A DNA stretch of 64,000 nt from Brasenia schreberi (GCA_036023115.1 JAYKKT010000055.1:8267001-8331000), one strand, 5' to 3'; positions 1-11,080 are shown, numbered from the stretch's first letter. The notes: generated by a model from the letters alone, not told the origin. Translations and numbers: made by a program.

Positions 1-99
1 AAAAAATATAACTATGTAAATATCTTAGGTACAGAAGAAAAGAAACATGTTCTTATCTAATCACGTCATGTATCTCTGATGACTTATAATATTCCAACA
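1..99 (-). repeat. copia-1 3' LTR, first 99 bases only
   Basis: Near-identical to 4620-4718. On the minus strand it begins TGTTGGAATATT directly after the polypurine tract. The remaining two thirds of the LTR lies beyond the left edge. Confidence 0.93.
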
Positions 100-110
100 C
101 TCCCCCTCAA
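100..110 (-). other. Polypurine tract of copia-1
   Basis: On the minus strand this reads TTGAGGGGGAG immediately before the TG of the 3' LTR. It is the plus-strand DNA primer site of the retrotransposon. Confidence 0.9.
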
Positions 111-1260
111 GTTGGGTGAAAGATAGATGTTACACCCAACTTGCTACTTAATCTCTGAAGTAGATTTCTACTTATTGCTTTGGTCAACATATCTGTACAT
201 TGATGTCCTGATTGCACATGTTCTAACTGTAATTCTTTTGCCTGTACACTATCCCGTATAAAGTGACAATCTATCTCAATATGTTTTGTTCGCTCATGAT
301 ACACTGGATTTGATGCTATCTGTATCGCTGCTTTACTGTCACAAAATATAGGTATAGGTTTTCCTGCAAATAAGTTTATTTCCATGAGTAAAGATCATAA
401 TCACTTTCCTTCACACATACTTGATGTTATTGCCCTATATTCTGTTTCAGTTGTCGATCTGACTACAACAGATTGTTTCTTACTTTTTCATGATACTATA
501 TTACCTCCAATCAATGTTATATATCCTGTGGTTGACTTTCTATCTTCTATGGAACCTACTCAATCTGCATCTGTATAAATCTCAATGTCTGCGTGACCAT
601 TGGCTTTGTATGTGATCCCATATTCTGGTGTTGTCTTCAGATTTCGTAATATATGAAACACTGCATCCATATGATATTTTGATGGTGATTGCATAAACCA
701 ACTTACTATGGTGACAGCATAAGCAATGTCTGGACGTGTGATGGTCAAATATATCAATTTTACAACCAATTGTTGATACCTAGTTACATAAACTTTTTCA
801 GCTCCATCTTCCATATGTAACTTATGATTTACATCTATTGGCGTATATGTAGGCTTACAATTTTCCATCTTGACATCTTGCAACAAATCCAAAGTATATT
901 TTCTTTGATTTAGAAAAATATCTTTACCAGAGTATGCTACCTCAATGCCTAAGAAGTAATGTAACCTTCCAAGATCCTTAATATCAAATAATCGATGAAG
1001 CTCTGTCTTTAATCTTTGGATTTCCTCAATATCATCCCCTGTTACAATAATATCATTGACAAACACTAATAATAGTGTTAATTTATCTCCCTTTTTAAAG
1101 AATAGTGTATGATCACTTACACTCTTCTGATATCCCAAATTTATAATACTTCTATTGAATTTTTCAAACCAAGCTCTTAGAGATTGTTTTAATCCATAGA
1201 TAGACTTTCTTAATCTGCATACCTTATTTTCAGGATTCGGATATCAAGGTGGTAACTCCA
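107..1260 (-). pseudogene. copia-1 pol, reverse transcriptase and RNase H (broken)
   Basis: Encodes the end of the copia polyprotein, which copies element RNA into DNA. Positions 560-1260 hold the RT; the catalytic tetrapeptide, normally YVDD, reads FVND within LLLVFVNDIIVTGDD, so one catalytic aspartate is lost. LHYFLGIEVAYSG and RYQQLVVKLIYLTITRPDIAYAV-type segments follow. Positions 107-385 hold the RNase H end, with FCDSKAAIQIA and the conserved HERTKHIEIDCHFIRD segment. Between 385 and 560 the frame is lost and the RNase H core is read only in pieces. Inactive as encoded. Confidence 0.9.
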
Positions 1261-1470
1261 TATAAACTTCTTCTTTGACCTCTCCCTTTAGAAATGCATT
1301 TTTCACATCAAGTTGCCACATTTTCCAATTTCTTTAAGCTGTAATACTAATGATAACTCGTATAGATGTAAGCTTTGCTACTGGTGCAAATGTTTCCTCG
1401 TAGTCTATCTCATATGCTTGACTATATCTACGAGCTAATAGTCTTGCTTTATATCTTTTCAATGAGTCAT

Positions 1471-2413
1471 CTACTCTGTTTTTATTGTATACACCCATTT
1501 ACATGATACTGCTTTTCTGTCTTTTGGTAAATCACTAAGTTCCTCAAGTTTAATTACTTTGAATGGAGACTTTCCTGTAAAGATCACAGTAGGAATTCTA
1601 TTCATAATATATACGGCTGTAAGAATGGCTTCTGGCCAAAAATATTTTGGAACATTGTGTTCAAGAAGTAATGTTCGGGCAATTTCCAAAATGTGTCGAT
1701 TCTTCCGTTCGGCAACACCATTCTGCTGTTGGGTGTAAACACATGATGTCTGATGTATAATATCATGTGACTGAAGATAATTCCAAGTGAATATTACAAA
1801 ATTTTCCACCATTGTCAGATCTAAAAGTTTTAATGGCATACCCAAACTGAGTCTTAATAAAATTATGAAATAGAGAAAAAATCATGGATATTTCTGATTT
1901 CGACTTCATGAGATAAACAAAGGTAAGTCTGAAAAAATCATCAGTAAAAGTAACGAAATACTTAAAGTTTCCCAAAGAAGGTATCACACATGGTCCCCAA
2001 ACATCAGAATGTATCAATTCAAATGGAATAGCTGATCTTGAATCACTATTAGGAAAAGTAGTTCTATGATATTTAACTCTTTGACATACATCACATTGAA
2101 TGACCACATTACTAGGAATTGAAAAAGGAACAAACTCTCTTATTTTAGAAACAAGCAAATGTCCTAATCTACTATGCCAAATTTTTATTTCTTCTTCAGT
2201 AGTAATAGCTGTTAATGCTCTTTTCTACTTTAAAATATGATATCTAGAAAGTATGTATAATCCATTGCGTAGTTTACCACGTCTAAAGGTTTTTCCCGTC
2301 CTCAAATCCTGAAAAACACAACCATATGGAGAGAATGTAACTATACAATTTATATCTCTAACCAAAGAACTTACTAAAAGTAGGTTTATTAGAAACTTTG
2401 GAATATATATCAT
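1471..2413 (-). pseudogene. copia-1 pol, GAG-pre-integrase and integrase (broken)
   Basis: Integrase region of the copia polyprotein. 2225-2413 is the stretch before integrase, with FSPYGCVFQDLRTGKTFRRG. 1763-2158 contains the catalytic-core start, PFELIHSDVWGP and FVTFTDDFFRLTFVYLMKSKSE, and the second acidic site in TFRSDNGGKF. 1471-1845 continues in another frame with HQTSCVYTQQQNGVAERKNRHI, the usual glutamic-acid segment. The two frames overlap at about 1763-1845, so one frameshift splits the core. The zinc-binding HHCC segment is not continuous. Confidence 0.9.
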
Positions 2414-2446
2414 TGAATTAAGTCTGAGATCATCTCTCTGAATTGT

Positions 2447-2800
2447 TCATTTTCGCTCCATAGGAATTAAAGAACCATTTGCTACTTTCACAAACAATGG
2501 AGTTGGAGTTTTTTCATACGGCATAAAATTAGATTTGTTCCCTACCATATGATCGATAGCCCCTGAATCTATTATCCAATCAAAAAAAGATGTAGAATCT
2601 TTAAAAGAATAGTTACCACTAATACTGTAAGAAACAGGAGGACTTGAGTCTGTCTTTGATGAAGAAATGGACGATTGATCACGTAGACGTATTTTAAGTT
2701 CAGCAATCTGTTTCTTCAATTCTATCATTTCATCTGCAGGACTCGTTTCTACTTTCTTATCAAATACAGTTGACACATGACTACCATAATCTTTATATTT
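2447..2800 (-). pseudogene. copia-1 protease region
   Basis: Aspartic protease of the copia polyprotein. The active-site segment reads WIIDSGAIDHMVGNKSNF, with DSG intact, followed by VKVANGSLIPM. It is preceded by a serine-rich linker and a helical stretch (EMIELKKQIAELKIRL). A frame break separates it from gag on the right. Confidence 0.88.
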
Positions 2801-2851
2801 TGTGGGTTTTCTACTATAATCTTTATATTATTTAGGTTTTCGAATAATTTC

Positions 2852-3688
2852 TCAACAATACTCCCATGTGTGTCTTCTCTTCCCACAATGAGTACATTGT
2901 AGCGTGTTCTTATCATCATAATTTTGATTTCTACCTCTTTCTCTACCTCTGGTCGAATCTCTTCCTCTCTGATAATTACTCTGTCCTCTACCAATAAATG
3001 CAGATCTCTCAGCCTGTACATGTTCGCCTTTTTCTAAATTCTTCTGATCTTCTTCCCTTAGAAGAAGTGAATATACTGTTCCAAGAGATGGTAGTTCTTC
3101 CTTGCTTAAGATATTTAGCTTGATGGATTCGTATTCTGATGAGACTCCCCAGAGTAAATCGAATATTTTCCTAATTTCTCCTTCAACAGTTCTCTCTTTT
3201 ACATAATGACTGCAATTATTTTCCCTAAGGTGTCTTTGTTCATTCCAAAGTTCTTGTAGTTCTCCATAGTATTCACTTACTGATCTGGTCCCTTGGCGAC
3301 ATTTTCTTATCCTTTCAATAATCTTATATTCTTTGGCTATATTCTTCTGTCTAGAGTAAGTTTCTTCCACTGTAGACCAAATTTCAGCAACTGATTCAAT
3401 ATACATAAATGTTTTACTAATTGAAGGGTTCATGGATTGAATTAGCCATGAGCTTACAAGAGCATCGTCTTTAGACCACCTTTCAAAGTCTGTACTGCTT
3501 CCATCTAGGGGTAGATTATGTTTAATGATAGAAGTTTTTCCTTTGTATCGCAAAACAAGTTCAATAGACTGAGCACATTCTCTATAATTTCTTTCATCTA
3601 ATCGGATATTTGTGATTTGGAGTGGCTCCAGCTTTTGATCATTTCCATATGCAGCAGATAATGATTCCTCTTTCAAACTTCCTTCCAT
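2852..3688 (-). pseudogene. copia-1 gag (near-complete open frame, ends in zinc knuckle)
   Basis: Gag polyprotein that packages element RNA. The 278-residue open frame starts at the first ATG after the leader. It has the plant copia gag (UBN2-type) layout: an N-terminal capsid-like region, DDALVSSWLIQSMNPSISKT in the middle, then an RG-rich RNA-binding tract (RGRDSTRGRERGRN) and a CCHC zinc knuckle, CTHCGKRRHTWEYC, at the C terminus. It is the only long intact frame of copia-1. The reading frame to protease is broken just after the knuckle. Marked as a pseudogene because the element as a whole is not functional; this piece itself could still be translated. Confidence 0.88.
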
Positions 3689-3913
3689 ATTATTTCACTA
3701 TTGTTTGATCACTTGTGTTGATGATAACACTCTCCTTGTATTGATTTATTCTTGTCTTATATATGTACTCTGTTGCAATTGGTAACTTGCACTATAATTA
3801 ATTTATTTTCTGATATGCAGGTTCTTATTAATCAAAGAGCTTATTGGATTCCGTGTGGGATTGTCGACTAAATCTGCTGTCGTTCTTCAATAGAACTTGT
3901 TTAGTCACTATGC

Positions 3914-4073
3914 AATCTGATTAACGTGATCTTGACGTGCATAAATACAAAATCTCAATACAAATGTTGTTGGCTGAAATCCTCTTCTTATCCAATCTGA
4001 TTAACGTGATCTTGACTTGCAGAAATACAAGATCTGAATATAAATGTTGTTGGCTGAAATCCTCTTGTTATCT
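3914..4073 (-). repeat. 80-bp tandem duplication in copia-1 leader
   Basis: Two adjacent 80-base copies (3914-3993 and 3994-4073) beginning AATCTGATTAACGTGATCTT, with a few substitutions. A second, looser set of about 40-bp repeats containing TCAACAAGTG follows at 4144-4260. Both lie in the untranslated leader between PBS and gag, where packaging and dimerisation signals are expected. Confidence 0.85.
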
Positions 4074-4402
4074 CTGTCCACAAATTTATTAAATACACAT
4101 TCTCTGATTTTGACGTGATCTTGATGTACAAGATCTGTCGTCTGTCAACAAGTGTTTGTGTAAAAGGAAATCTGTCGGCTGTCAACAAGTGCCGATAACA
4201 GTTTGTGGCAAAAAGAAATATGTCAGCTATCAACAAGTGTCGATGCCAATTTGTGCAAAAAGAAATCTGTCTATGTACTAAGTCTAATTTTGACTATAAC
4301 AGAATTGTGCAGTCTGTCCTAGACTTGCACGTTGAAGATACAACGTTTACTTACTGTTGTGTTATCTTTTTAGGGACAACTGGCTGCTACGATCTCAATA
4401 AA

Positions 4403-4415
4403 GGCTCTGATACCA
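4403..4415 (-). other. Primer-binding site of copia-1 (tRNA-iMet)
   Basis: Minus strand reads TGGTATCAGAGCC directly next to the LTR end AATCA. This complements the 3' end of plant initiator tRNA-Met, the usual primer of plant copia elements. Confidence 0.92.
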
Positions 4416-4718
4416 TGATTGATGTTTCCATGCTTTCATACATCAGCAAATACAAAGACAATAGAGAAGATGGAGAGGGTCGGCCAATACAAGTTGCCGC
4501 CCTAAACACTTTCTTCTATTCTATTTATTTTCAGAGAGACACGATTAAGGGTTTCTCCCCTCTTATTTACTACAATGCCATTAATGAGGCTTTATTTAAA
4601 GCTACCTTTAAAAACGTTTAAAAAATATAACTATGTAAATATCTTAAGTACAGAAGAAAAGAAACATGTTCTTATCTAATCACGTCATGTATCTCTGATG
4701 ACTTATAATCTTTCAACA
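4416..4718 (-). repeat. copia-1 5' LTR (303 bp)
   Basis: Full LTR, starting TGTTGAAAG and ending AATCA on the minus strand, so it has the canonical TG...CA ends. It carries the element promoter. It interrupts copia-2 integrase: the 204-base open frame across 4672-4875 begins in copia-2 and ends inside this LTR. Confidence 0.92.
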
Positions 4719-5207
4719 TATCTTTGGTCTTCATAAGGTAAATCATAGTAAATCTAGTGTAGTCATCGATAAAAGAAATAAAGTATTTATGACCATGCAA
4801 CGAAGTAATAGAACATGAGCCCCAAACATCAGAATGGATAATTTCAAATGGTTTCGAAGCTCTAGTTTCATTCAAAGAAAATGATGCACGATGATGTTTG
4901 GCCTTTTGTCAAGTGTCACATTGGAAAAACAAATCACATCTCAAAAATTCAGGTAATAGAATCTTAATCTTAGAAATAGGTAAATGGCCCAATCGTCGAT
5001 GCCATAATATCAGTTCTTCCTGCTCCCCTTTTATAGTTAGAGTAGACTGCATAGTTGTCCTGGTCGTTTCCTCATAAAAATAAAGTCATGTCCTCAAGCT
5101 ATCCTGACCAAAGATCCAAGTCCTGTATTAGATCATAAACTGATAAGAGATTGATTGAAATATTGAGAACATATAGAACGATTTTAAGAGTCTTAAAAGC
5201 AGTGATT
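4719..5207 (-). pseudogene. copia-2 integrase fragment (5' part)
   Basis: Minus-strand frames give KPFEIIHSDVWGS, GHKYFISFIDDYTRFTMIYL and MKTKDM, the start of the copia integrase core with its first catalytic aspartates. Upstream (to the right) are degenerate HHCC/pre-integrase remnants with CHTWQKAKHHRASF-like sequence and stops. The frame is cut by copia-1 at 4718 and by LARD-1 at 5208. Confidence 0.85.
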
Positions 5208-5587
5208 TGTTAATGTAATAGGGTCACATGGGCCATCAGGGCCCTGCACCACTTGGATATGGCCCAAGGCCACTAGGGCCTTGGCCATAGCCGTTGGACT
5301 CCAACGGCTAGTGCTAGCCAAGACTCGCCGGCCAGCACTAGTCTCTAGTGCCTTCTTTTGTTCTTTTATGGCTTTTCATGTACATATGTAACCTCTATAA
5401 ATACCCTATCACACTATAAATAAAGCATGCAATCTAGCACTGCTTCTTGACGTGTTTTGTATATGCTTCCGCTCTTGTTTGTTATTCTTGAAGATCGACA
5501 TTCGTGATTGAATGTCATTTGACTCTTGGCGACTTTGTGAACTAGATTCGTGCAATATCAACCTTCATTCATTGACGAATCTTTACA
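5208..5587 (+). repeat. LARD-1 left LTR with TATA box and polyadenylation signal
   Basis: 380-bp LTR, TGTTAATG...TTTACA. It contains palindromic GGGCC-rich stretches near the start, a TATA box TATAAATA at 5395-5402 and an AATAAA signal about 17 bases later (near 5419). That spacing is typical of the U3/R boundary of plant LTRs. Closely matches 8780-9155. Confidence 0.92.
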
Positions 5588-5600
5588 TGGTATCAGAGCC
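5588..5600 (+). other. LARD-1 primer-binding site (tRNA-iMet)
   Basis: TGGTATCAGAGCC directly after the LTR end TTTACA, the same primer class as the copia elements in this window. Confidence 0.92.
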
Positions 5601-7483
5601 TCGGATTGAAGATATTAACGCATTGAGAAGCATGCCAACTTTGAAAATTCTACGGTTCTTGGTTTTTGATATTTCAAAGTTCAAGGTAACTTTAGAAAAT
5701 ATGTTTATCTTGAAAATCAAAGGAAAATAATGAAGTTATCAATCGATTATATTGTTTTCATAGAAATTTTGGAATAACAATGTGTTTGAAGATATAACTT
5801 TCTTAGAAATATATGATTATGGTTTTCTTGTATATATGTTTATGTTTTTGAAATTGAACTTTTTATTTTAACAAACGATTCTTGACTAAAGAAAATTTGT
5901 GGCTATGTTTGATATGTTCGAAATATTTGAAAACTTAGTTGTTGTTTATCAAGACAATGTAGTAGTAATAATACTTTTGACATTCTCGTTTTTCAAAAAA
6001 AAAAAATATATATATATATATAGTATTTTATCATTGTCCTTTGTTATTGATCCATATCTTGCCCTTAATGAGTTTGAAGAAGACGATAGATTAGTTCATT
6101 TGCGTTGCATTGCTTCATTTCTCAAATCTGAATATTCTCATTTTGTTTGTCCATAGTCTTGTTACCCATATCTTCGTTTATGTAGAAATTTGCTTTCTTT
6201 TGCTATGAATCTTAATAGTGGTTGTTACTTGGGTTCTTAGTTCATGGTTGTTATAAGAACATTATGCGATCTATTTTTGAATTAAGGATGGTTTATTAGT
6301 TTATCTCTCATTTCTTTGAAAAAATCCTATGTTGTTTCGGTGCAAATATGATAACTTAAGATTTCTTGAAGCATGTTTTTGAAATGGTCATTAAATAATT
6401 ACTTGGATTTTTGAAGAAATCACTGTATTTTTTAGTGCTAATTGTCCTTTGTTGGTTGCGATTGTTTGTTTGTTGGTGTGTTTTTGGTATTTTTCCTTGG
6501 TTTCTCTTATGAAGTTTTGTTTGGGTTTTGGCATTTGAGTGACTTGATAAGGGTTGAAATAGCTTTGCCCTTTTGTCCTTGAAAATTGGCTTAATAAAGA
6601 TTGAGTACTTAACTAATCATTGATTCTCTATATGTGGTCTTGTTTGGCTTGTTTACTTATCACGATATCAACCGTCATTCTTTGTTTGCCATGTGAATTC
6701 GGGTAGTGCATGCACTCTTTGTTATGGTGGTTGCTTTCAGAATTCCTTGGGTTCGATTTGTCTTGTGGTTGGGATATGCAATATTCCAATAATATCAGTT
6801 TGTTTTTGTGAGTACCACTTTTTCTTATCCTTGATTTGAAATTATTAAGCTCTGCGTGTTTTAGATGGACTTATTGATGAGAAATATGGGTTTAGTTTGA
6901 TTATTGGAACATTTTAGTGGTTTACTGCGTTCCCTTCTCATAAAAAACATGAATCTTTTCTGTTGCACTTAATATTATTGCATGTTTGTATAGTATTTGC
7001 ATTGTTGAGTTAAATGAACATATTTGGCTATTCGACCCGATTCCGTTGTGCATGGTATTCAGACTTGAGCCCATCGAGGTGTGTTTCTTCCAACTTGGTT
7101 ATATGTAATCTTGATTATGTACTTACGAAGTTAAATCAAATTGTTTGATAGCATGTTTAGAAGAAAAATGTGTTGTGACTATTGAATGATTTCAAACTTG
7201 TTTATTGATAAGTTCGAAAATGTATTTGTTGGAAAACGATAAGGCATATCTTCTTGTGTAAATGAGATCCATGTTGTTGGCCTTTTGTTGAAGACCTTTG
7301 TGATTAAGGTGCTTCATGTTGGTGGCCTTTTGTTGGAAATCAATTTATCCTTCAAGATATACTTATTGTTGTTTGAGACACTTAGAAAAATGTTTGTTGA
7401 CAATGAGTTGAATGTACTTGTACGACTAAGATCCATATGTTTGGCCTCTGGTTGGAAATTAATTGAAAACTGAAGATGCACTT

Positions 7484-7852
7484 ATTTGAAGATTTGTGAT
7501 CTTGATGACTTTAAGGTTGCTTTTTCATGAGATTATGATATCTGTTTGTTGGCCTTTTGTTGAAAATCTTTGTGATTAAGATGTTCCATGTTGTTGGCCT
7601 TTTGGTTGGAGAGTAATCAATATTGAAAAAGACTTATAGTTATCTTGATTAACTTGTATGTGATAAAAGTGCTTTAACAAATCATTATTTGAAGATTTGT
7701 GATCTTGATAACTTTAAGGTTGTTTTTCTTATGAGATTATGATTTCTGTTTGTTGACCTTTTATTGGAAATCTTTGTGATTAAGATGTTCCATGTTGTTG
7801 GCCTTTTGGTTGGAGAGTAATCAATATTGAAAAAGACTTATAGTTATCTTGA
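7484..7852 (+). repeat. About 204-bp tandem repeat in LARD-1 interior
   Basis: Two long copies begin TTTGAAGATTTGTGATCTTGA at about 7485 and 7688. Each contains TTGTTGGCCTTTTG motifs and ends GACTTATAGTTATCTTGAT. Partial, more diverged copies of the same motifs occur from about 7255. No coding frame is preserved across the units. Confidence 0.85.
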
Positions 7853-8069
7853 TATGGTTTTAACAAACCTTGTGAAACCTTTTGAAAAGCATGAAGTTGA
7901 TTCCTTTGACTTGTCTTGATCATTCAAATGGATTATCTTACTTTTGGAACCATAGAATCACTTTTGAGTTTAAAGGATATTTAAGGTCCTTGAGAATTAT
8001 ATGTTTGATTTAAAGGTTTTGAGCTTTGCTTTAAAAAGCTTGTTTGGGTTTGAGTTTTTCCTCAAAACT

Positions 8070-8350
8070 TGGGTTTGAGCTTAGCCTTAAAGCTTGTTTG
8101 ACTAGAGGTGGGTTTTGAGCTTAACCTTAAAAAGCTTGTTTGACTTAGCGGGTTTTGAGCTTAACCTTAAAAAGCTTGTTTGACTTGACGGGTTTTGAGC
8201 TTAACCTTAAAAAACTTGTTTGACTTGGCGGGTTTTGAGCTTAACCTTAAAAAGCTTGTTTAACTTTAAGGTTTTGAGCTTTGCCCTAAAAAGCTTGTTT
8301 GAGTTCAAATTTGTCCTTAAAACATGGGTTTTGAGCATAACCTTAAAATG
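8070..8350 (+). repeat. 40-bp tandem array in LARD-1 interior
   Basis: Four copies at an exact 40-bp period start at 8111, 8151, 8191 and 8231. Core: GGTTTTGAGCTTAACC, then TTAAAAAGCTTGTTTGACTT. Diverged copies flank them on both sides. A single diverged unit also occurs at about 11410-11440 in LARD-2, so the motif is a family feature and not a local accident. Confidence 0.9.
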
Positions 8351-8768
8351 CTTATTTGATATACCAAGGTCCCCTTATAATATCACAAGTTTGTAGTGAT
8401 TTATGAAACTATATAGACAATCCTATTTGAATGATATCAATGTTGTCTTTCAAATGAGTTTCTTGAGAACATCAACTTCATGAACTTATTTGACTCATTT
8501 TTTGGTTTACACTTTGGATTAGATATTATACATTGTCTTTGTGATTTCATTAAGATTGAGCAAATGTATGTATTGATACTTCGTTGATTTTCATGCAGGA
8601 TGACAAATAAGTTGACACATTGATTATGGAACGATGATTTGGAGTTGTTTTAAAGGAAACTGTGGCAACTTGGATACTAATTTTGTAGAAATTTTTATAA
8701 CAAATTCGTTGAAAATCAAGTTGTATTTGATTTATGTTAGAAAAACTTCCGTTGTATCTCCCGTAAGT

Positions 8769-8779
8769 TTGAGGGGGAG
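8769..8779 (+). other. LARD-1 polypurine tract
   Basis: TTGAGGGGGAG immediately before the right LTR start TGTTAATG. Confidence 0.9.
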
Positions 8780-9155
8780 TGTTAATGTAATAGGGTGGCA
8801 TGGGCCATCAGGGCCCGTGCACCACTTAGATATGGCCCAGGGCCACTAAGGCCCTGGCCATAGCCGTTGGAAGCCCCAACAGCTAGTGTTGGCCGGCCAG
8901 CACTAGTCTCTAGTGCCTTCTTTTGTTCTTCTTTTATGGCTTTCCATGTATATATGTAACCTCTATAAATACCCTATCACACTATGAATAAAGCATGCAA
9001 TCTAGCAATGCTTCTTGACGTGTTTTGTATATGCTTCCGCTCTTGTTTGTTATTCTTGAAGATCGGCATTCGTGATTGAATGTCATTTGACTCTTAGCGA
9101 CTTGGTGAACTAGATTCGTGCAATATGAACCTTCGTTCATTGACGAATCTTTACA
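8780..9155 (+). repeat. LARD-1 right LTR (376 bp)
   Basis: Matches the left LTR throughout with scattered substitutions and small indels. The TATA box and AATAAA are conserved. Followed by the target duplication TGATT. Confidence 0.92.
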
Positions 9156-10570
9156 TGATTATACTTCATTTTCCCATAATAGGAGTATTATATCCATCGG
9201 CCAACTTAATACCAACATCATTCTGAATCAACTGATAGTTATAGAAATATTCTCGACGGCCAACCATATGATCTGTTGTGCCTAAGTCAACTATCCATAT
9301 TCTTAAATTAGAAACAAGTGAATTACCAGAAGCCATGAACAAAAAAGGATGTCATAGTAGCTTGGGAATCAACAGTAGAAGATGTAATACATATTGTGAT
9401 TCAGCTAGTCTCACTTTAAGTTCTTCGATTTCCTTCTTCATATTAGTCAATGAACTCAGATTTTGTCTTTTAACTTGATCATTGATATATGCTTCATTCG
9501 GTCTGTTCTGATTATAGTTAGGTCTACCCACTAGTTCCCAACAAGTTTCTTTTATATGTCGAGTTTTCCCACAATGTGAATAACACAACTTATCCTTTTC
9601 ATCTGAAGTAGATAGGAACCGACCTCTACCACAACCTCCATAACCTCCTCTGCCACGAGATTCTGAATAATTATGTACATTTTTTCCCACAAATGCAATC
9701 GTTTCTTAGCTTATTTTTTCGTCTTTCTCTAAACGTCTTCTATACTCTTCTCGTAGTAGTAAGGAGTATATTGTACTCAATGAAAGAAATTCTTGATATT
9801 ATTCTTAACTGCCTCGTATTCAAAAGAGATACCCCACAAAAGATCAAACATTTTCTTTTCTTCAATCTCACTCATTTGTTCCTTCATGCAACTTTGACAT
9901 TTGGTCTTTGAGTAATATTATAATTCTTCCCATAAGCTATGAAGTTCTGCATAGTAGTCACTCACTTATCTTTTCCCTTTTCTGTATTTGTGGATTCTTT
10001 TTATAATCTAATACTTCTTTCCAATATTCTTCCTCTTAACGTAAGCATTATGAACAACCACCCAAATGTCTTTGGTTGATTGTAGAAACATAAAGGTACC
10101 TGCAATGGATGGTATCATAGACTAGATGAATCATGCACTTACCAAGGCATTTTCCCTACGCCATTTAGAGTAGGTAGGATCAAGCTAAGTGGGAGTGGGA
10201 ATGTCTTCAATCAAACAATCTAATACTTCTTTCCAATATTCTTCCTCTTAACGTAAGCATTATGAACAACCACCCAAATGTCTTTGGTTGATTGTAGAAA
10301 CATAAAGGTACCTGCAATGGATGGTATCATGGACTAGATGAATCATGCACTTACTAGGGCATTTTCCCTACGTCATTTAGAGTAGGTAGGATCAAGCTAA
10401 GTGGGAGTGGGAATGTCTTCAATTAAATAATCTCATAGCCCCATTGCCATAACAACTAGTTCAATCGATCTGGCCTATTGTAGGTAATTTCTGTCATTTA
10501 ATTTGATGTTTGTAATTTGAAATCCTTTTTTTTTCTTTGAAATAATATTTTCTCTACAGTCTACCATTTT
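9156..10570 (-). pseudogene. copia-2 protease and gag remnants
   Basis: Continues copia-2 on the far side of LARD-1. About 9200-9310 encodes a protease segment around TTDHMVG, with the active site already eroded. 9352-9690 holds the gag C terminus: an RG-rich tract (RGRGGYGGCGRGRF), a CCHC-like zinc knuckle CYSHCGKTRHIKETCW, and a helical NMKKEIEELKVRLAESQ segment. 9700-10570 is gag N-terminal sequence (RRENALVSA, TFMFLQS) with many stops. A 212-bp direct duplication lies inside it. Confidence 0.87.
10005..10428 (-). repeat. 212-bp tandem duplication in copia-2 gag
   Basis: Two head-to-tail copies, 10005-10216 and 10217-10428, starting AATCTAATACTTCTTTCC. They are nearly identical, much more so than expected from the decay of the host element, so the duplication is recent or gene-converted. 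Confidence 0.9.
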
Positions 10571-10785
10571 ACCTTTATCAAACAAAGAAAAAACCTTTCT
10601 TTTAGGGCTGAAAACAATTTACTTTCCTTTTTCCATAAATTCTTTTTCGTAACGACTATTCTTAAAGATAAAACTGATCCGATTCAAATTTCTGCAGACT
10701 GCAACTGATTCACGCTGCCCTACACAACTTTTCTCTTTGGGAACTGCGGTAGAATCATGAAAGAATGCCCTAATTGCAGATATTA

Positions 10786-10798
10786 GGCTCTGATACCA
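10786..10798 (-). other. copia-2 primer-binding site
   Basis: Minus strand TGGTATCAGAGCC, adjoining the LTR end CCAACA. Confidence 0.9.
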
Positions 10799-11080
10799 TG
10801 TTGGTAAACAACCCAAAACATAAACACATCATAAATCAAGCAAATATTCATCATTAAGTGAAACGAGTGTCGACGCCTCCACATGTGCAACTGTCCACTC
10901 TCTCTCTCTTTATTTCACTTAAAGACAGATTACAATTAGAGTTAGTATATATAATGGTTTATAACTTGAAAGACTAATCTACCCTTAGTAAGTAAAAGAG
11001 ATGACATACGACTCCTATTCCAATAGGAGTTAGACAACCCAAACTAGATAATTAACAATAAAAGTAAAGAGCCTTCAACA
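10799..11080 (-). repeat. copia-2 5' LTR (282 bp)
   Basis: On the minus strand it starts TGTTGAAGG and ends CCAACA, next to the PBS. Its partner LTR is not in the window. The five bases after it (AAGTC) would be the right target duplication. Confidence 0.85.

Larger units (their letters stand above)
1..4718 (-). mobile_element. copia-1: Ty1/copia LTR retrotransposon, runs off left edge
   Basis: Minus-strand Ty1/copia element. Reading right to left: 5' LTR (4416-4718), PBS complementary to initiator tRNA-Met (4403-4415), a 0.7-kb leader, gag, protease, integrase, reverse transcriptase, RNase H, polypurine tract (100-110) and the start of the 3' LTR (99 leftwards, cut by the window edge). The order protease-integrase-RT-RNase H is diagnostic of copia rather than gypsy. 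The visible 99 bases of the two LTRs differ at only a few positions, so the insertion is fairly young, yet the polyprotein is already broken by stops and frameshifts. It sits inside the integrase gene of an older copia (copia-2), whose sequence starts at 4719. The target-site duplication cannot be checked because the left flank is outside the window. Confidence 0.93.
5208..9155 (+). mobile_element. LARD-1: non-coding LTR retrotransposon with intact ends and TSD
   Basis: Complete 3948-bp LTR element. Left LTR 5208-5587, PBS 5588-5600 (TGGTATCAGAGCC), internal region 5601-8768, polypurine tract 8769-8779 (TTGAGGGGGAG), right LTR 8780-9155. The 5-bp target duplication TGATT is present at 5203-5207 and 9156-9160. 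I found no gag, protease, RT or integrase motif on either strand in the 3.2-kb interior; open frames there are short and resemble nothing I know. The interior is instead T-rich and full of tandem repeats (about 204-bp units near 7484-7852 and 40-bp units at 8070-8350). This fits the class called LARD, which must borrow proteins from an autonomous relative. Confidence 0.93.
4719..11080 (-). mobile_element. copia-2: older copia element, split by LARD-1 and cut by copia-1
   Basis: Minus-strand Ty1/copia remnant in two visible blocks: 4719-5207 (integrase and pre-integrase) and 9156-11080 (protease, gag, leader, 5' LTR). The 3.95 kb between is the LARD-1 insertion, flanked by TGATT on both sides. 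The block is cut at 4718 by copia-1; the rest of pol and the 3' LTR must lie left of the window if they survive. Every coding piece carries stops. Its right LTR end (11080) abuts sequence of another non-coding LTR element (LARD-2), so copia-2 inserted into LARD-2. Confidence 0.88.

Noticed and set aside
1763..2158. Separate gene in the overlap of two minus frames
   Set aside because: The overlap is a frameshift within one copia integrase, not two genes.
4205..4621. 138-codon plus ORF across the copia-1 LTR
   Set aside because: Antisense to the leader and LTR of copia-1; no protein similarity; the PBS and LTR explain the sequence.
8070..8350. Regular 40-bp repeats resembling a CRISPR array
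   Set aside because: The period equals the repeat unit with no unique spacers, the setting is a plant LTR element, and no cas-like genes exist. It is a plain tandem repeat.
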